This document shows, piece by piece, positions 1 through 8,316 of a stretch of DNA of 64,000 bases; positions within the stretch are counted from its first letter, which is position 1; the number at the start of each line of letters is the position of its first letter. The DNA is taken from positions 3,782,001 through 3,846,000 of the forward strand of contig NZ_CP081870.1 of NCBI RefSeq assembly GCF_022170785.1. Reading direction: 5' to 3'. A program made the translations under genes and the position numbers. The notes under the pieces are model-generated. The model was not told the origin of the DNA, searched no databases, and saw nothing but the letters and a program-made list of their open reading frames with translations. The stretch is from Rossellomorea marisflavi. GTDB lineage: Bacteria > Bacillota > Bacilli > Bacillales > Bacillaceae_B.

Positions 1-205
1 GCTCTTTCATCAGTGAAATATCTTTTTTATAATTGGCATAAAAACCTGTTGTCTCCTCAGGCCCAATCCTTTGATAAAAGACGTGTGGCTCTTTCTGGAA
101 CCAATGATCCCAAACGCTCGGAGACTTCCCCCCTCGGCTTGAAGCCCCTTCCATCTGAGGAGCCGATGAAGCCGCTCCCCACATAAAACCTTTCGGGAAT
201 TCCAT
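1..205 (-). CDS. Glycoside hydrolase family 1 (6-phospho-beta-glucosidase type), 5' part only
   Basis: Reading leftward from the ATG at 205, the frame stays open to the window edge and gives 68 residues. They start with a family 1 signature, FPKGFMWGAASSAPQMEGA, which fits the N-terminal pattern of these enzymes (F-x-W-G-x-[AS]-[ST]-[ST]-x-x-Q-x-E-G), followed by GGKSPSVWDHW, also typical. The family hydrolyses beta-glucosides; in Bacillus most members act on 6-phospho sugars imported by a PTS, which is an inference here because the catalytic part lies outside the window. A strong ribosome binding site (AAGGGGGTGGGG) precedes the start and a perfect cre site lies about 20 bp upstream, so catabolite repression is likely. 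A longer open frame overlapping it in another phase (57-272) is not the gene. Confidence 0.8.
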   Translation of the reverse strand, partial: MEFPKGFMWGAASSAPQMEGASSRGGKSPSVWDHWFQKEPHVFYQRIGPEETTGFYANYKKDISLMKE

Positions 206-222
206 TATCCCCACCCCCTTTT

Positions 223-237
223 AGAAATCGCTTACAT
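223..237 (-). promoter_or_regulatory. cre site (CcpA) upstream of the family 1 glycosidase
   Basis: On the minus strand ATGTAAGCGATTTCT fits the cre consensus WTGNAANCGNWNNCW at every position. It lies 18 bp upstream of the glycosidase start. The same core occurs in front of manP at 4109-4123. CcpA binding is inferred from the match. Confidence 0.65.
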
Positions 238-354
238 TTTCTCTTATCCCTATCATATAGACAAAAAATCAACCATGGAACTGCCTGGCAGGAAGTCCTT
301 TAATAAAGGCAGGAAAACTTTAATATGGACAGTTTATGAGAGCGAATAGGCAGT

Positions 355-410
355 GCAAGGGGACGGTTCCCGTGCGTCATTTTTTTGACGCATCAGAACC
401 GTCCCCTTGC
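355..410. repeat. GGGGACGGTTC hairpin repeat, copy 1
   Basis: A long imperfect inverted repeat: arms GCAAGGGGACGGTTC and GAACCGTCCCCTTGC enclose a second stem CGTCA / TGACG around a T7 loop. A near-identical copy is at 2075-2126, so the two flank the carboxypeptidase gene. This kind of palindrome is common between genes in Bacilli and Clostridia and resembles REP sequences moved by Y1 (RAYT) transposases; no such transposase gene is in the window. Confidence 0.75.
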
Positions 411-425
411 TTCACCAAAGAAAAA

Positions 426-450
426 AACCTTCCACCATGAGCGGAAGGTT
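426..450 (-). terminator. Terminator of the CWB2-VanY gene
   Basis: AACCTTCC and GGAAGGTT form an 8-bp stem with a nine-base loop, followed on the minus strand by a run of T (complement of the A run at 420-427). It ends the leftward gene at 459. Confidence 0.75.
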
Positions 451-458
451 CACTTTGA

Positions 459-1958
459 TTACTTCACATATTTCTCGAACGTAATGTTCTTGGAGTAAAT
501 CTCTTTAGCCGCATCTTTCCCAACATAGCGGAGATGCCAAGGCTCATAGGCATAGCCGGTTTCATTCTCTTTCCCTTTAGGGTAACGGATGATGAAGCCG
601 TATTTGTGGGCGTTTTTCGCGACCCATTTCCCTTCTTTCGTGTTGGCGAATTTTTCTACGAGGTCATAGCCGACGGAAGGACTCGTCACATCCATGGCAA
701 GACCGGTCTGGTGCTCGCTTGTACCCGGTTTGGCACTGATGCGGCTTGCGTATTTTTCGCCGTAGGTGCGTTTGTAGTAGTTATACAGTTCCGCCTGTCT
801 GTCGTAGGAGCGGTAGCCGGACTGTGCGTAAAGCTTCACGTTGTCTTTCCAGGCCGCCTTCATGAGGGCCTCGAAGTTCGGGACGGCGCGGCTGTCCATG
901 AGGCGCTTTGGATCGTTGTAGCTGAAGGCGAATTTGACCTTCGGTTCTACTAGTTTCGCAGCTTTATAATCTTTGCCTACAGCGACTTTTTTGTTCACGA
1001 GGAGATGCTCGATCGGCTGTTTGAGCTCGGATCCGACTTTGTTGTCAATAATGTTAGTGCCGCCGATGACGGTGAACTGGGTTAACTGGTTTTGATCGAT
1101 GACGACTTTAACAGGGGTTGATACGTAGGTTTTCTCCACGAATAGGAGCACCCCTCCGTTTTTCGCTGCCAGGGCTGATGCCGATACGGCATCGGTCATA
1201 TTCTTTCCAGTGACCACATACGATTTCTTTTTCGTGCCCATGAGCTTGGCAATCTTTGCAGATGTGTCGTAGCGATCACTGCCGCTGATCCTGGTTGGTT
1301 TAGGAAGCTGTTTCTTCACTTTTTCAGAAACGGCTTTCGTACGACCAATCACGATGGTGCTTTTCTTTCCTTTCAGCGCTTTTTTCGTAGCCGCCGGAAG
1401 ACTATCGGACTTGGTTAGTAGAATCGGCATATTATTCTTAGCTGCATACGGGGCAGCAGCCAATACATCGTGCAGGTAACCGCTGGAAGCGACCACGGCC
1501 TTAGATGAAGCCGGAAGCTCCTTTGCCACCAAAGCAGCCGTCTCATAGCTGTCTTTTCCGCCGATCCGCTTTACTTTTGCCTTGATCGTTTTATCAATCA
1601 CCTTGTCAGACAGGTTCTTTTTTCCTCCAAGGAGAATGATGGTATTTGGGTTCAGCCGTTGGATTTCCTTGCGTGTGGCTGAAGACAGTGCGTTTGGATT
1701 TGTCAGAAGCACCGGGGCATCCAGATGCTTGGCGAGCGGTGCAGCAACAGCAGCTTCTGAAAGATCCTTCCCATTCACGAGGATGACGGTCTTCGCCCCG
1801 CTCTTCCATCCTTTTTTGGATACAGCGACCGACGTCTGATACCGGTCATTACCACTGACCCGGTCAAGGGAATATGCAGATGCAGTCTGGCCACCGACGA
1901 GCATCAAGATAATCACGGCGAGCAGGCTTGATAATGATAGTTTGTACATGCTCTTCAA
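459..1958 (-). CDS. Secreted protein with three CWB2 repeats and a VanY-type D-alanyl-D-alanine carboxypeptidase domain
   Basis: The product (about 499 aa) begins with a signal peptide (hydrophobic stretch SSLLAVIILMLVGG, cleavage probably after TASA). Three cell-wall-binding type 2 (PF04122) repeats follow, each with an R(V/I)SG(N/S)DRY-like opening (RVSGNDRYQT, RIGGKDSYET, RISGSDRYDT) and an I(I/V)GG or IGR strand. The last about 160 residues are a VanY domain (PF02557): SGYRSYDRQ, the zinc motif GTSEHQTGLAMD with His and Asp ligands, and EPWHLRYVG with the catalytic Glu and last His. It probably trims stem peptides in the wall to which it is bound. The TTG at 1958 is chosen because AGAGG lies seven bases upstream; a GTG at 1976 and an ATG at 1949 are alternatives. 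The gene is monocistronic, with its own terminator. Confidence 0.9.
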   Translation of the reverse strand: MKSMYKLSLSSLLAVIILMLVGGQTASAYSLDRVSGNDRYQTSVAVSKKGWKSGAKTVILVNGKDLSEAAVAAPLAKHLDAPVLLTNPNALSSATRKEIQRLNPNTIILLGGKKNLSDKVIDKTIKAKVKRIGGKDSYETAALVAKELPASSKAVVASSGYLHDVLAAAPYAAKNNMPILLTKSDSLPAATKKALKGKKSTIVIGRTKAVSEKVKKQLPKPTRISGSDRYDTSAKIAKLMGTKKKSYVVTGKNMTDAVSASALAAKNGGVLLFVEKTYVSTPVKVVIDQNQLTQFTVIGGTNIIDNKVGSELKQPIEHLLVNKKVAVGKDYKAAKLVEPKVKFAFSYNDPKRLMDSRAVPNFEALMKAAWKDNVKLYAQSGYRSYDRQAELYNYYKRTYGEKYASRISAKPGTSEHQTGLAMDVTSPSVGYDLVEKFANTKEGKWVAKNAHKYGFIIRYPKGKENETGYAYEPWHLRYVGKDAAKEIYSKNITFEKYVK

Positions 1959-2074
1959 TTGTTTTCCTCTTTTCACTAATCAACTAGTTACATGAAAAAT
2001 ATTCCTGTTCCCTAGTATAATAGTTTCATATGGAGATAACTAGCAAAATCTTCTTTTTTTCGACAGCATGATAA

Positions 2075-2126
2075 AAGGGGACGGTTCCTGTTCGTCATTT
2101 TTTTGACGCATCGGAACCGTCCCCTT
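2075..2126. repeat. GGGGACGGTTC hairpin repeat, copy 2
   Basis: Arms AAGGGGACGGTTCC and GGAACCGTCCCCTT with an inner CGTCA / TGACG stem and a T7 loop. It differs from the copy at 355-410 by only a few bases. It lies directly after manP, and on the minus strand it is followed by a short T run, so it may also serve as the manP terminator. Confidence 0.75.
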
Positions 2127-2134
2127 GCTTCACT

Positions 2135-4090
2135 CTATTCTATTTTTCCCAGTAGTGTGTAGGCTTGTTCTTTTGTTTGGACGGCGAGGAGCTGGTTGCG
2201 GAAGTCGTCGTCCATGAGCTGGCGTGATAGGAGCTGAAGGATCTTTAAATGTTCGTTGCCGGCGCTTTGCTTAGGTACGGCGATCATAAAGATAAGCTTG
2301 GCATCGGACCCGTCAAGGCTCTTCCAATCGACTCCGTCCCGTTTGATGCCGAAGACGACGCTTGGCTTCTGGACAGAGTCAGACTTTCCGTGTGGGATGG
2401 CGATGTTCATGCCGATCCCGGTGGAGCTTTCTTCTTCACGGGCAATGATGGCTTCCTTGAAGTCTGCGTTAGAAGCGATGCTTCCATTGGCATGAAGCTT
2501 GGTGATCATTTCGTCGATGACGTCATCACGGGTCTCCCCGGCGAGGTCGATCTCGATCAGGTCGAGGTTCGTGATATCGGTCAGGCGGTTGATTTCAACC
2601 GGTGCTGCAGCCTGTGTTGCCTCAGGCGCAGTTTTGTGTACGGCAGGTTCTTCACCTTTCTCCTCTACAGGTACGCTTACTGAGACACCTTCAGGAGTAA
2701 GGGCTTCTTCCACAATGTCTTTTTTCAATAGATTCACGACGATGGCTGCGACGAACGAGCCGACGATGACGGCGACGAAGAACATGAATACATTATCCAC
2801 GGCACCAAGCACGGCGACGATCGGACCACCGTGGGCAACGCGGTCTCCTACGTGACCGAGCATGGCGATGACGGAACCGGTCATGGATCCGATCATGATG
2901 CTCGGAATGACGCGGAGTGGATCCTGTGCAGCGAATGGGATTGCTCCTTCGGTGATTCCGAAGAGCCCCATCGTAAACGATGCTTTTCCTGTTTCTTTCT
3001 CAGCGGCATGGAATTTCTTGCGGCCGATGAATGTTGCGAGTCCCATGGAGATCGGCGGGATACAGATGGCCGCGGCAATCGGGCCCATGATCTCATAGTT
3101 TCCTTCTCCGATCATGGCAGATCCGAAGAGGAAGGCGACCTTATTGACCGGACCACCCATATCGAATGACACCATGGCCCCAAGGATCAACGCAAGAAGG
3201 ATGGAGCTTGTTCCCTGCATACCGGCGAGCCAGTCTGTCAGGACTTCAAAGATATTCGCAACCGGCGCCCCAATCAGGTAAACGAAGGCAAGGCCGACAA
3301 TGAGGGAGGCGAGTACCGGGATGATGATGATCGGCATGATCGGCATGATGGCTTTTGGCACTTTGATTTTCTTGATCAAGAGAGCGGCATACCCCGCAAG
3401 GAAACCGGCGATGATCCCACCGATGAATCCAGCTCCTGCTTCACTTCCATAAAAACTTCCGTTGGCGGCGATGAATCCTCCGACGACACCTGGTGCAAGA
3501 CCCGGCCTGTCGGCGATGCTATAGGCGATGAACCCGGCGAGGATCGGTACCATGAACGTGAAGGACGCAGAACCAATGGCTTCAATATGCTTCCAGAATG
3601 AATCGTCCGGAATGACCAGTCCGCCCGGCGTTTTCTGGCCTCCGAGTGTCAGGGCCACGGCGATGAGCAGACCGCCGATGACGATGAACGGAACCATATA
3701 CGACACACCGTTCATGAGATGGCGGTAGATCGGGTTTTCTTTCTTATCGGACTTCTTCTCGGTCTGTCCGCTTGATTGATGGATCGGAGCATTTCCGTCG
3801 ATCACCTTTTGGATGAGTTCCTTCGGCTTGCGGATCCCGTCCTGTACGCCTGTGACAAGGAGCTGCTTGCCGTTGAAGCGGTCTTTGTTGACGGTTTTAT
3901 CAGCGGCGATGATGATGCCGGCTGCTTCTTGGATGTCTTTCTCGGTCAGTTCGTTCTCGACACCGATGGAGCCCTGTGTCTCTACTTTTATTTCGACGCC
4001 CATTTCTATGGCTGCTTTTTCGAGGTTCTCGGCGGCCATGTATGTATGGGCAATTCCATTTGGACATGAGGTGATGGCTAGTATTTTCAT
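2135..4090 (-). CDS. manP: PTS mannose transporter, fused EIIB-EIIC-EIIA (fructose family)
   Basis: A 651-residue PTS permease that imports and phosphorylates a hexose. Domain order: EIIB at the N-terminus with the phospho-acceptor Cys9 in ITSCPNGIAHTYMAAE; a polytopic EIIC (about residues 115-465) with GGFIAANGSFYGSEAGAGFI and MVSFDMGGPVNKVA; a Pro/Glu-rich linker; and EIIA with the active His567 in IPHGKS. The fructose/mannitol family includes B. subtilis ManP, which has almost the same length and domain order. Mannose is preferred as substrate because manR and manA lie next to it; fructose cannot be excluded from sequence alone. AGGAGACAGACACT precedes the ATG, and a cre-like site at 4109-4123 suggests CcpA repression in addition to ManR activation. 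Confidence 0.88.
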   Translation of the reverse strand: MKILAITSCPNGIAHTYMAAENLEKAAIEMGVEIKVETQGSIGVENELTEKDIQEAAGIIIAADKTVNKDRFNGKQLLVTGVQDGIRKPKELIQKVIDGNAPIHQSSGQTEKKSDKKENPIYRHLMNGVSYMVPFIVIGGLLIAVALTLGGQKTPGGLVIPDDSFWKHIEAIGSASFTFMVPILAGFIAYSIADRPGLAPGVVGGFIAANGSFYGSEAGAGFIGGIIAGFLAGYAALLIKKIKVPKAIMPIMPIIIIPVLASLIVGLAFVYLIGAPVANIFEVLTDWLAGMQGTSSILLALILGAMVSFDMGGPVNKVAFLFGSAMIGEGNYEIMGPIAAAICIPPISMGLATFIGRKKFHAAEKETGKASFTMGLFGITEGAIPFAAQDPLRVIPSIMIGSMTGSVIAMLGHVGDRVAHGGPIVAVLGAVDNVFMFFVAVIVGSFVAAIVVNLLKKDIVEEALTPEGVSVSVPVEEKGEEPAVHKTAPEATQAAAPVEINRLTDITNLDLIEIDLAGETRDDVIDEMITKLHANGSIASNADFKEAIIAREEESSTGIGMNIAIPHGKSDSVQKPSVVFGIKRDGVDWKSLDGSDAKLIFMIAVPKQSAGNEHLKILQLLSRQLMDDDFRNQLLAVQTKEQAYTLLGKIE

Positions 4091-4108
4091 AGTGTCTGTC
4101 TCCTTTAT

Positions 4109-4123
4109 CGAAATCGCTTACAT
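4109..4123 (-). promoter_or_regulatory. cre-like site upstream of manP
   Basis: On the minus strand ATGTAAGCGATTTCG matches the cre consensus except for the last base. It lies 18 bp upstream of the manP start, close to where the promoter should be, as expected for a carbon-catabolite-repressed PTS gene. Confidence 0.55.
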
Positions 4124-4242
4124 TTACTATACACCGAGAATCCTGTCGAAAAAGGTCAAGTTGTTACCGGAGGTTGTGGTAAAAGTGGATATATTGTTTT
4201 TCGCGGGGTTATGATGCTAGGTCACTAATCCATAGATGGGAC

Positions 4243-4365
4243 GTGTCTTTCCGCTTCGGTCGACCGCTTTCCTGCAGGGCGGGCGGTGAGCCGCTTCGGC
4301 AGGCCTGCAGGGTCTCTCCTGCCCGCTTTTCCCGCTGGAGTCGGTCGACCTCCGCTACAAGACAC
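4243..4365. repeat. G+C-rich 123-bp inverted intergenic element
   Basis: Outer arms GTGTCTT and AAGACAC enclose nested inverted repeats: GGTCGACC at both sides, CTGCAGG at both sides, and CGGGCGG / CCTGCCCGC blocks. It is much richer in G+C than the flanking gap between manR and manP. It has the look of a Bacillus intergenic repeat family containing CCGCTTTCC...GGTCTC...CCCGC blocks that I recognise from other genomes; its function is unknown to me. No ORF within it is credible. It could fold as RNA or be a non-autonomous mobile element. Confidence 0.6.
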
Positions 4366-4500
4366 TTGTGGGGAATAGTAGAATAAATTCCTGACGATTG
4401 GTCTGTAAATAGAATTCCCACGCATACTTATGTCTCTTTTCATCACAAGCCGAGGAATCACTAACCCTATCATCTCTGTGTTTCATTTAAAATACTAAAT

Positions 4501-4526
4501 AAAAAAAGAGGCCGTTTTACACGGCC
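4501..4526 (-). terminator. Terminator of manR
   Basis: On the minus strand GGCCGT / ACGGCC form a stem with a short TGTAA-type loop, followed by TCTTTTTTT. It overlaps the last codons of manR. Confidence 0.7.
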
Positions 4527-6442
4527 CCGAGATGGGTCAGGAATGTCATGGCGTCACGGTCTGAGAGAAGTTGCTCAATCCGTTCCGGGTTCTCGGTGAG
4601 GTGCGAGATTTCCTGGAAGAGCTGACGGGATTCGGCCGGGTCGGTGCTTTTGACTGCGAGGAGGAAGACGAGGGAGACTTTCTCCTCACCCCATTCGATT
4701 GGTTCCCGCAGGGTGGCGATGGCGATGGCCGACTGGTGGATGAGGTCGGGATGGCCGTGGGGAATGGCAATGCCTGCTCCGATGGTGGTGGCTGACATCC
4801 GTTCACGGATCATGGCATTTTCTATGTAGGCTTGATCGACGAACCCTTTGTCCACGAGGGTCCCTGCAAGCTTCCGAATTAACTCATAGCGGCTGAATCC
4901 ATCCTGTTGAGGAAAGACAAGGAATGGGTTGGCGAACTTCAGGATGATTGACTCCCTTTGTCCCCTTTGCACCGGGTCCTCGAGGTAGGTCAACCGCTCT
5001 TTCAGCCTTTCTTCATCTTGTTTTCCTAGGAGCGGGGAAACGACGATCGACGGGACGCCCCTGTCGGGAAGGCTGATCGTGGAGATGATGAGATCCGCCT
5101 CGCTTGTCTCGAGGTAGGACTGCAGCTCCCCTTTCCCGATGCTTGCCAGCACGAGGACAGACGAGAATTTCCGCTCGATTTTTGTACGAAGGAGCTGGGA
5201 CATCCCCATCCCCATATGACAGACGATGACGACTCTTTTCACATCCGTTATGGGCTGCTGAAGACGTTCGAGGGACGCCTGGAAGTGAAGGGTGATATAG
5301 GCCGCTTCCTCTTCCGGCACCTCGATGCCTTCCAGTTCTTCAAGGACGAGCATGATCCGGTCGAACATGAACGGATACATCTTCTTGATGTCCCCTAGCA
5401 TCACATTCGTTACGGGAAGCCCGTATGTCAGGCGATTCAACGTGGAATTCAAGTGCACGGTCAACCCGTTGAAGAGTTCGGGGTCACTGTAGAAATCCAC
5501 ACCGTGCATCTCAGACAGCTTTCCGAGAAGAAGATCCGTCACTTCCCCGAGTCGATTGTCGTGGCCGGTGAGCTCGCGGATCGCTTCGTCGTCCTGATAC
5601 CGGAACTTCCCACCAAGGAAGTGCAGGGCCAGGTATGCCTGCTCCGCTTCGGGGAAGCGAACGGAAAAGTACGGTTCGATCCCTTCGAGGAATGCCACTG
5701 TCCATTCGTATTCTTTTTTTTCCATGATCATCGTTTTTTCTTTTTCCGAAAGGGAGATCGTCTGCTGCAGCTTCGTCCTCTTGATCATAAGGAGGGTATG
5801 AACGACGATCCGTTCAAAGGTTTCATCGGTCAGATGAAGATCGAACCGCTCCTGCAGCTCTTCCAGCCTCCTCCGTACGATGGTGATCTCATGCTGGGTA
5901 AATTGGGCGCTGATGAAGGAATCCGACCCATCATCCACGAGCTGAGAAAGCCGCGTCAAAGCCAGACGACGGTTCAGCTCGGTCCCTTCGATCGTGAGCC
6001 CCACCTTCTGCTTTGACAAAAGCTCCAAATCGAACCGCTTAAACCAATCCCCGATCCGTTCGAGGTCCTTCCTGATCACCGACTTGCTTACATAATACCG
6101 GTCTACCAGGTCCTGCACGACGACGGGGTCTGTATTCATGAGAAGAAAATACGCAATCTGGACGATCCGATCCTCCTCTTCCACATGACTGCTTCCCCTC
6201 GTTTGCAGTTCTCGGTATAGCTCCGCCCGGTCTTGTTCTCCGATTTCCAGGCAGATTCCCTGACCCGGCTTCCGGATCAACTTCACCGACGGATAGGCTG
6301 CCATGGATTCCTGTATCACCTTGAGGTCATTCCGCACCGTTTTTTCGGAACAGTGGAGTTCCTCACTGAATTCTTTGATCAAGACATATTCATGATGCCG
6401 GCTCACCAGCATCCGCAAGATCTCCTGCTGTCTTTCATTCAT
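4517..6442 (-). CDS. manR: PRD-containing transcriptional activator of the mannose PTS
   Basis: A 641-residue BglG/MtlR-type activator. An N-terminal helix-turn-helix (RQQEILRMLVSRHHEYVLIK, then SEKTVRNDL) is followed by a second wHTH-like region (YYVSKSVIRKDLERI), two PTS regulation domains with conserved His (RIVVHTLLMIKRT; LALHFLGGKF; GLTVHLNSTLNR; AAYITLHFQASLER), an EIIB-like domain with Cys in VVIVCHMGMGMSQ, and a C-terminal EIIA-like domain with His in IPHGHPDLIH. Length and order match B. subtilis ManR, which is switched by HPr and ManP phosphorylation. The ATG at 6442 is preferred because GAAGGTGA precedes it; a GTG at 6451 is the alternative. It lies between manP and manA, all on the minus strand, but with gaps of 426 bp and 661 bp. 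Confidence 0.85.
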   Translation of the reverse strand: MNERQQEILRMLVSRHHEYVLIKEFSEELHCSEKTVRNDLKVIQESMAAYPSVKLIRKPGQGICLEIGEQDRAELYRELQTRGSSHVEEEDRIVQIAYFLLMNTDPVVVQDLVDRYYVSKSVIRKDLERIGDWFKRFDLELLSKQKVGLTIEGTELNRRLALTRLSQLVDDGSDSFISAQFTQHEITIVRRRLEELQERFDLHLTDETFERIVVHTLLMIKRTKLQQTISLSEKEKTMIMEKKEYEWTVAFLEGIEPYFSVRFPEAEQAYLALHFLGGKFRYQDDEAIRELTGHDNRLGEVTDLLLGKLSEMHGVDFYSDPELFNGLTVHLNSTLNRLTYGLPVTNVMLGDIKKMYPFMFDRIMLVLEELEGIEVPEEEAAYITLHFQASLERLQQPITDVKRVVIVCHMGMGMSQLLRTKIERKFSSVLVLASIGKGELQSYLETSEADLIISTISLPDRGVPSIVVSPLLGKQDEERLKERLTYLEDPVQRGQRESIILKFANPFLVFPQQDGFSRYELIRKLAGTLVDKGFVDQAYIENAMIRERMSATTIGAGIAIPHGHPDLIHQSAIAIATLREPIEWGEEKVSLVFLLAVKSTDPAESRQLFQEISHLTENPERIEQLLSDRDAMTFLTHLGAV

Positions 6443-6884
6443 GCTCGTCACCTTCTCTGTTTTGACAGGGAGTTTTATCTATTTATGATACTTTTTGCTT
6501 ACGGAAATGTAAACAAACGTTTGAATGGGTGGCATGGTTTGAGTAGAGGCACATAGTGGTGGGGTTAAACAGTTGTTTAGATTTGGTGGTGGAAGATCAG
6601 AGGGGGGTGTATGAGATGCTCCGCCCGTTTGTTGGGGATGTGGGAATGGAGAAGGCCTGGGCGTGTTGGCAGAGCTTCAATTTGCTTCTTTTTACAAGAC
6701 CTAGCGGAATGGTTCGCTTATTAGCAAATAGGGTCCAGATATCAGCGATACTCAAGGACGATATTACTCCATCCTGCCTCTATGACATCATTCGACAGTT
6801 CTCGCAGCCGCTTTTCCCTGTTTTAAGGGTCCGGCCACTGTCCGGTAGGTTCAGTGACAACGAATACTTGTGAATTCTCAAGAA

Positions 6885-7026
6885 TTATTTGCGAAAATTG
6901 AAAAATTATTTGCGAGTCGGATTTCGAACCGTTTTCTTATTTGCGAACAAAGTTGTTACCATATGATTGAATCTCAATACTTGCGCTCAAACCGGTTTCC
7001 ATACGAAACCAGCCTATTATTTGCGA
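6885..7026. repeat. TTATTTGCGA repeat cluster A
   Basis: Four exact copies of TTATTTGCGA start at 6885, 6906, 6937 and 7017, with degenerate copies between them. They fill the 3' half of the 661-bp gap between manA and manR. The same unit recurs at 16508-16816. No credible coding frame was found in 6443-7103; the first half of that gap holds nothing that I recognise. Confidence 0.7.
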
Positions 7027-7103
7027 ACCCGAATCCGCCCCACCAGCCAGCACACAAAAAAGAAGCGCAAAACCCAAAGGTCCTGTGCTCCTCCCTCTAT
7101 CCA

Positions 7104-8051
7104 TTACACATGCGAAACGATCAATTCAACCTGACCTTCCACTTCAAACGTCTCCACATCGGCAGGAATGATGATATGCATGCCCTTTTCCAACACGTGG
7201 TCTTCGCCCTGCACGCGCAGTGTTCCTGCTCCGCTCAGTACGCTGGCGAGCTGGAACGGCTTGTCCTGTACAAAGGATGCATGGCCGTTCACTTCCCATT
7301 TGTGTACGGTGAAGTATTCCGCTTCAACGAAGGTGGTGATCGTCACTCCATCGCGGCTGTCGACTTTCGGCTCCACGGCTTCTGCGATATGTGGGATCGT
7401 GGTCACGTCGATGGATTTGTCGATGTGCAGCTCACGGGTGTTGCCTTCTGCATCGGTACGGTCGTAGTCGTATACGCGATATGTCGTATCTGAGCTCTGC
7501 TGCGTTTCAAGGACGAGTGTACCCGTGCAGAGCGCGTGGATCGTGCCGCTTGGTACATAGAAGAAGTCGCCCGGTTTGATCCTCACGCGGCGGAGTAGAT
7601 CGCTCCACTCCCCTTTTTCGATCATGCTCGTGAACTCTTCTTTAGAAAGGGCGTTGTGACCGAAGATCATGTCTGCTCCTTCTTCACAGTCGATGATGTA
7701 CCAGCATTCAGTCTTTCCGAGCTCGCCGTTTTCATTGATGTTTGCGTAGCTGTCGTCCGGATGCACCTGGACAGACAAATCGGCGTTGGCATCGAGGATT
7801 TTCGTCAATAACGGGAATACAGGTGAATCGTAATTCCCAAATAATTCAGGGTGCTGCTCCCAAAGTTCACCGACGGTCTTCCCTGCAAATTCTCCGCTTC
7901 GGACGGTACTTTGTCCGTTCGGGTGTCCTGAAATGGCCCAGCATTCGCCAGTCTTGTCAGAAGGAATGTCATAACCGAACTGATCCCTGAGGGCCGTTCC
8001 TCCCCAAATTCGTTCCTGGAACACGGGTGTTAAGAATAATGGTTGATTCAT
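7104..8051 (-). CDS. manA: Mannose-6-phosphate isomerase, class I
   Basis: A 315-residue zinc-dependent cupin that interconverts mannose 6-phosphate and fructose 6-phosphate, feeding the product of ManP into glycolysis. Visible hallmarks: PVFQERIWGG, the metal motif LSVQVHPDD (His and Gln ligands), GKTECWYII, and FYVPSGTIHAL, where the last His ligand lies. The length equals B. subtilis ManA. The ATG at 8051 is chosen because GGAGGA lies five bases upstream; a longer frame to 8138 adds a basic tail not found in the family. It is read in the same direction as manR and manP but is separated from them, so it probably has its own promoter. Confidence 0.92.
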   Translation of the reverse strand: MNQPLFLTPVFQERIWGGTALRDQFGYDIPSDKTGECWAISGHPNGQSTVRSGEFAGKTVGELWEQHPELFGNYDSPVFPLLTKILDANADLSVQVHPDDSYANINENGELGKTECWYIIDCEEGADMIFGHNALSKEEFTSMIEKGEWSDLLRRVRIKPGDFFYVPSGTIHALCTGTLVLETQQSSDTTYRVYDYDRTDAEGNTRELHIDKSIDVTTIPHIAEAVEPKVDSRDGVTITTFVEAEYFTVHKWEVNGHASFVQDKPFQLASVLSGAGTLRVQGEDHVLEKGMHIIIPADVETFEVEGQVELIVSHV

Positions 8052-8316
8052 GATGGTCCTCCTATGTATGTAAGAATGAACAGAGCCATTCCGTTTTCGC
8101 TTCCCCACTATTTTCTTACATTGTGAGAAGGGTTTCAATCTTTTTTATTCCATTGCCATGCCAGAAGGGGGATGCCAGGAATTGTTCATTGACTGTCGCG
8201 CCCCTCTCCCCTATCTTGGAGCCATATAGCCCAATCATAAAATTCCGCTTGCATTGGCATTACTATATAGAGAGTTCGGGTAAGGAATACTGTCAGTCTT
8301 GAATGAGGTGAAAAAG

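Noticed and set aside
57..272. 71-residue frame on the minus strand
   Set aside because: It overlaps the family 1 glycosidase start in another phase, has no ribosome binding site and no family feature.
4209..4473. Frames of 70-82 residues over the G+C-rich element
   Set aside because: They only translate the inverted repeat; composition is biased and no site precedes them.
5453..6016. 187-residue frame on the plus strand
   Set aside because: It is antisense to manR, which has full domain support.
6556..7493. Plus-strand frames in and after the manR-manA gap
   Set aside because: They lack ribosome binding sites, run over the TTATTTGCGA repeats and then over manA in antisense.
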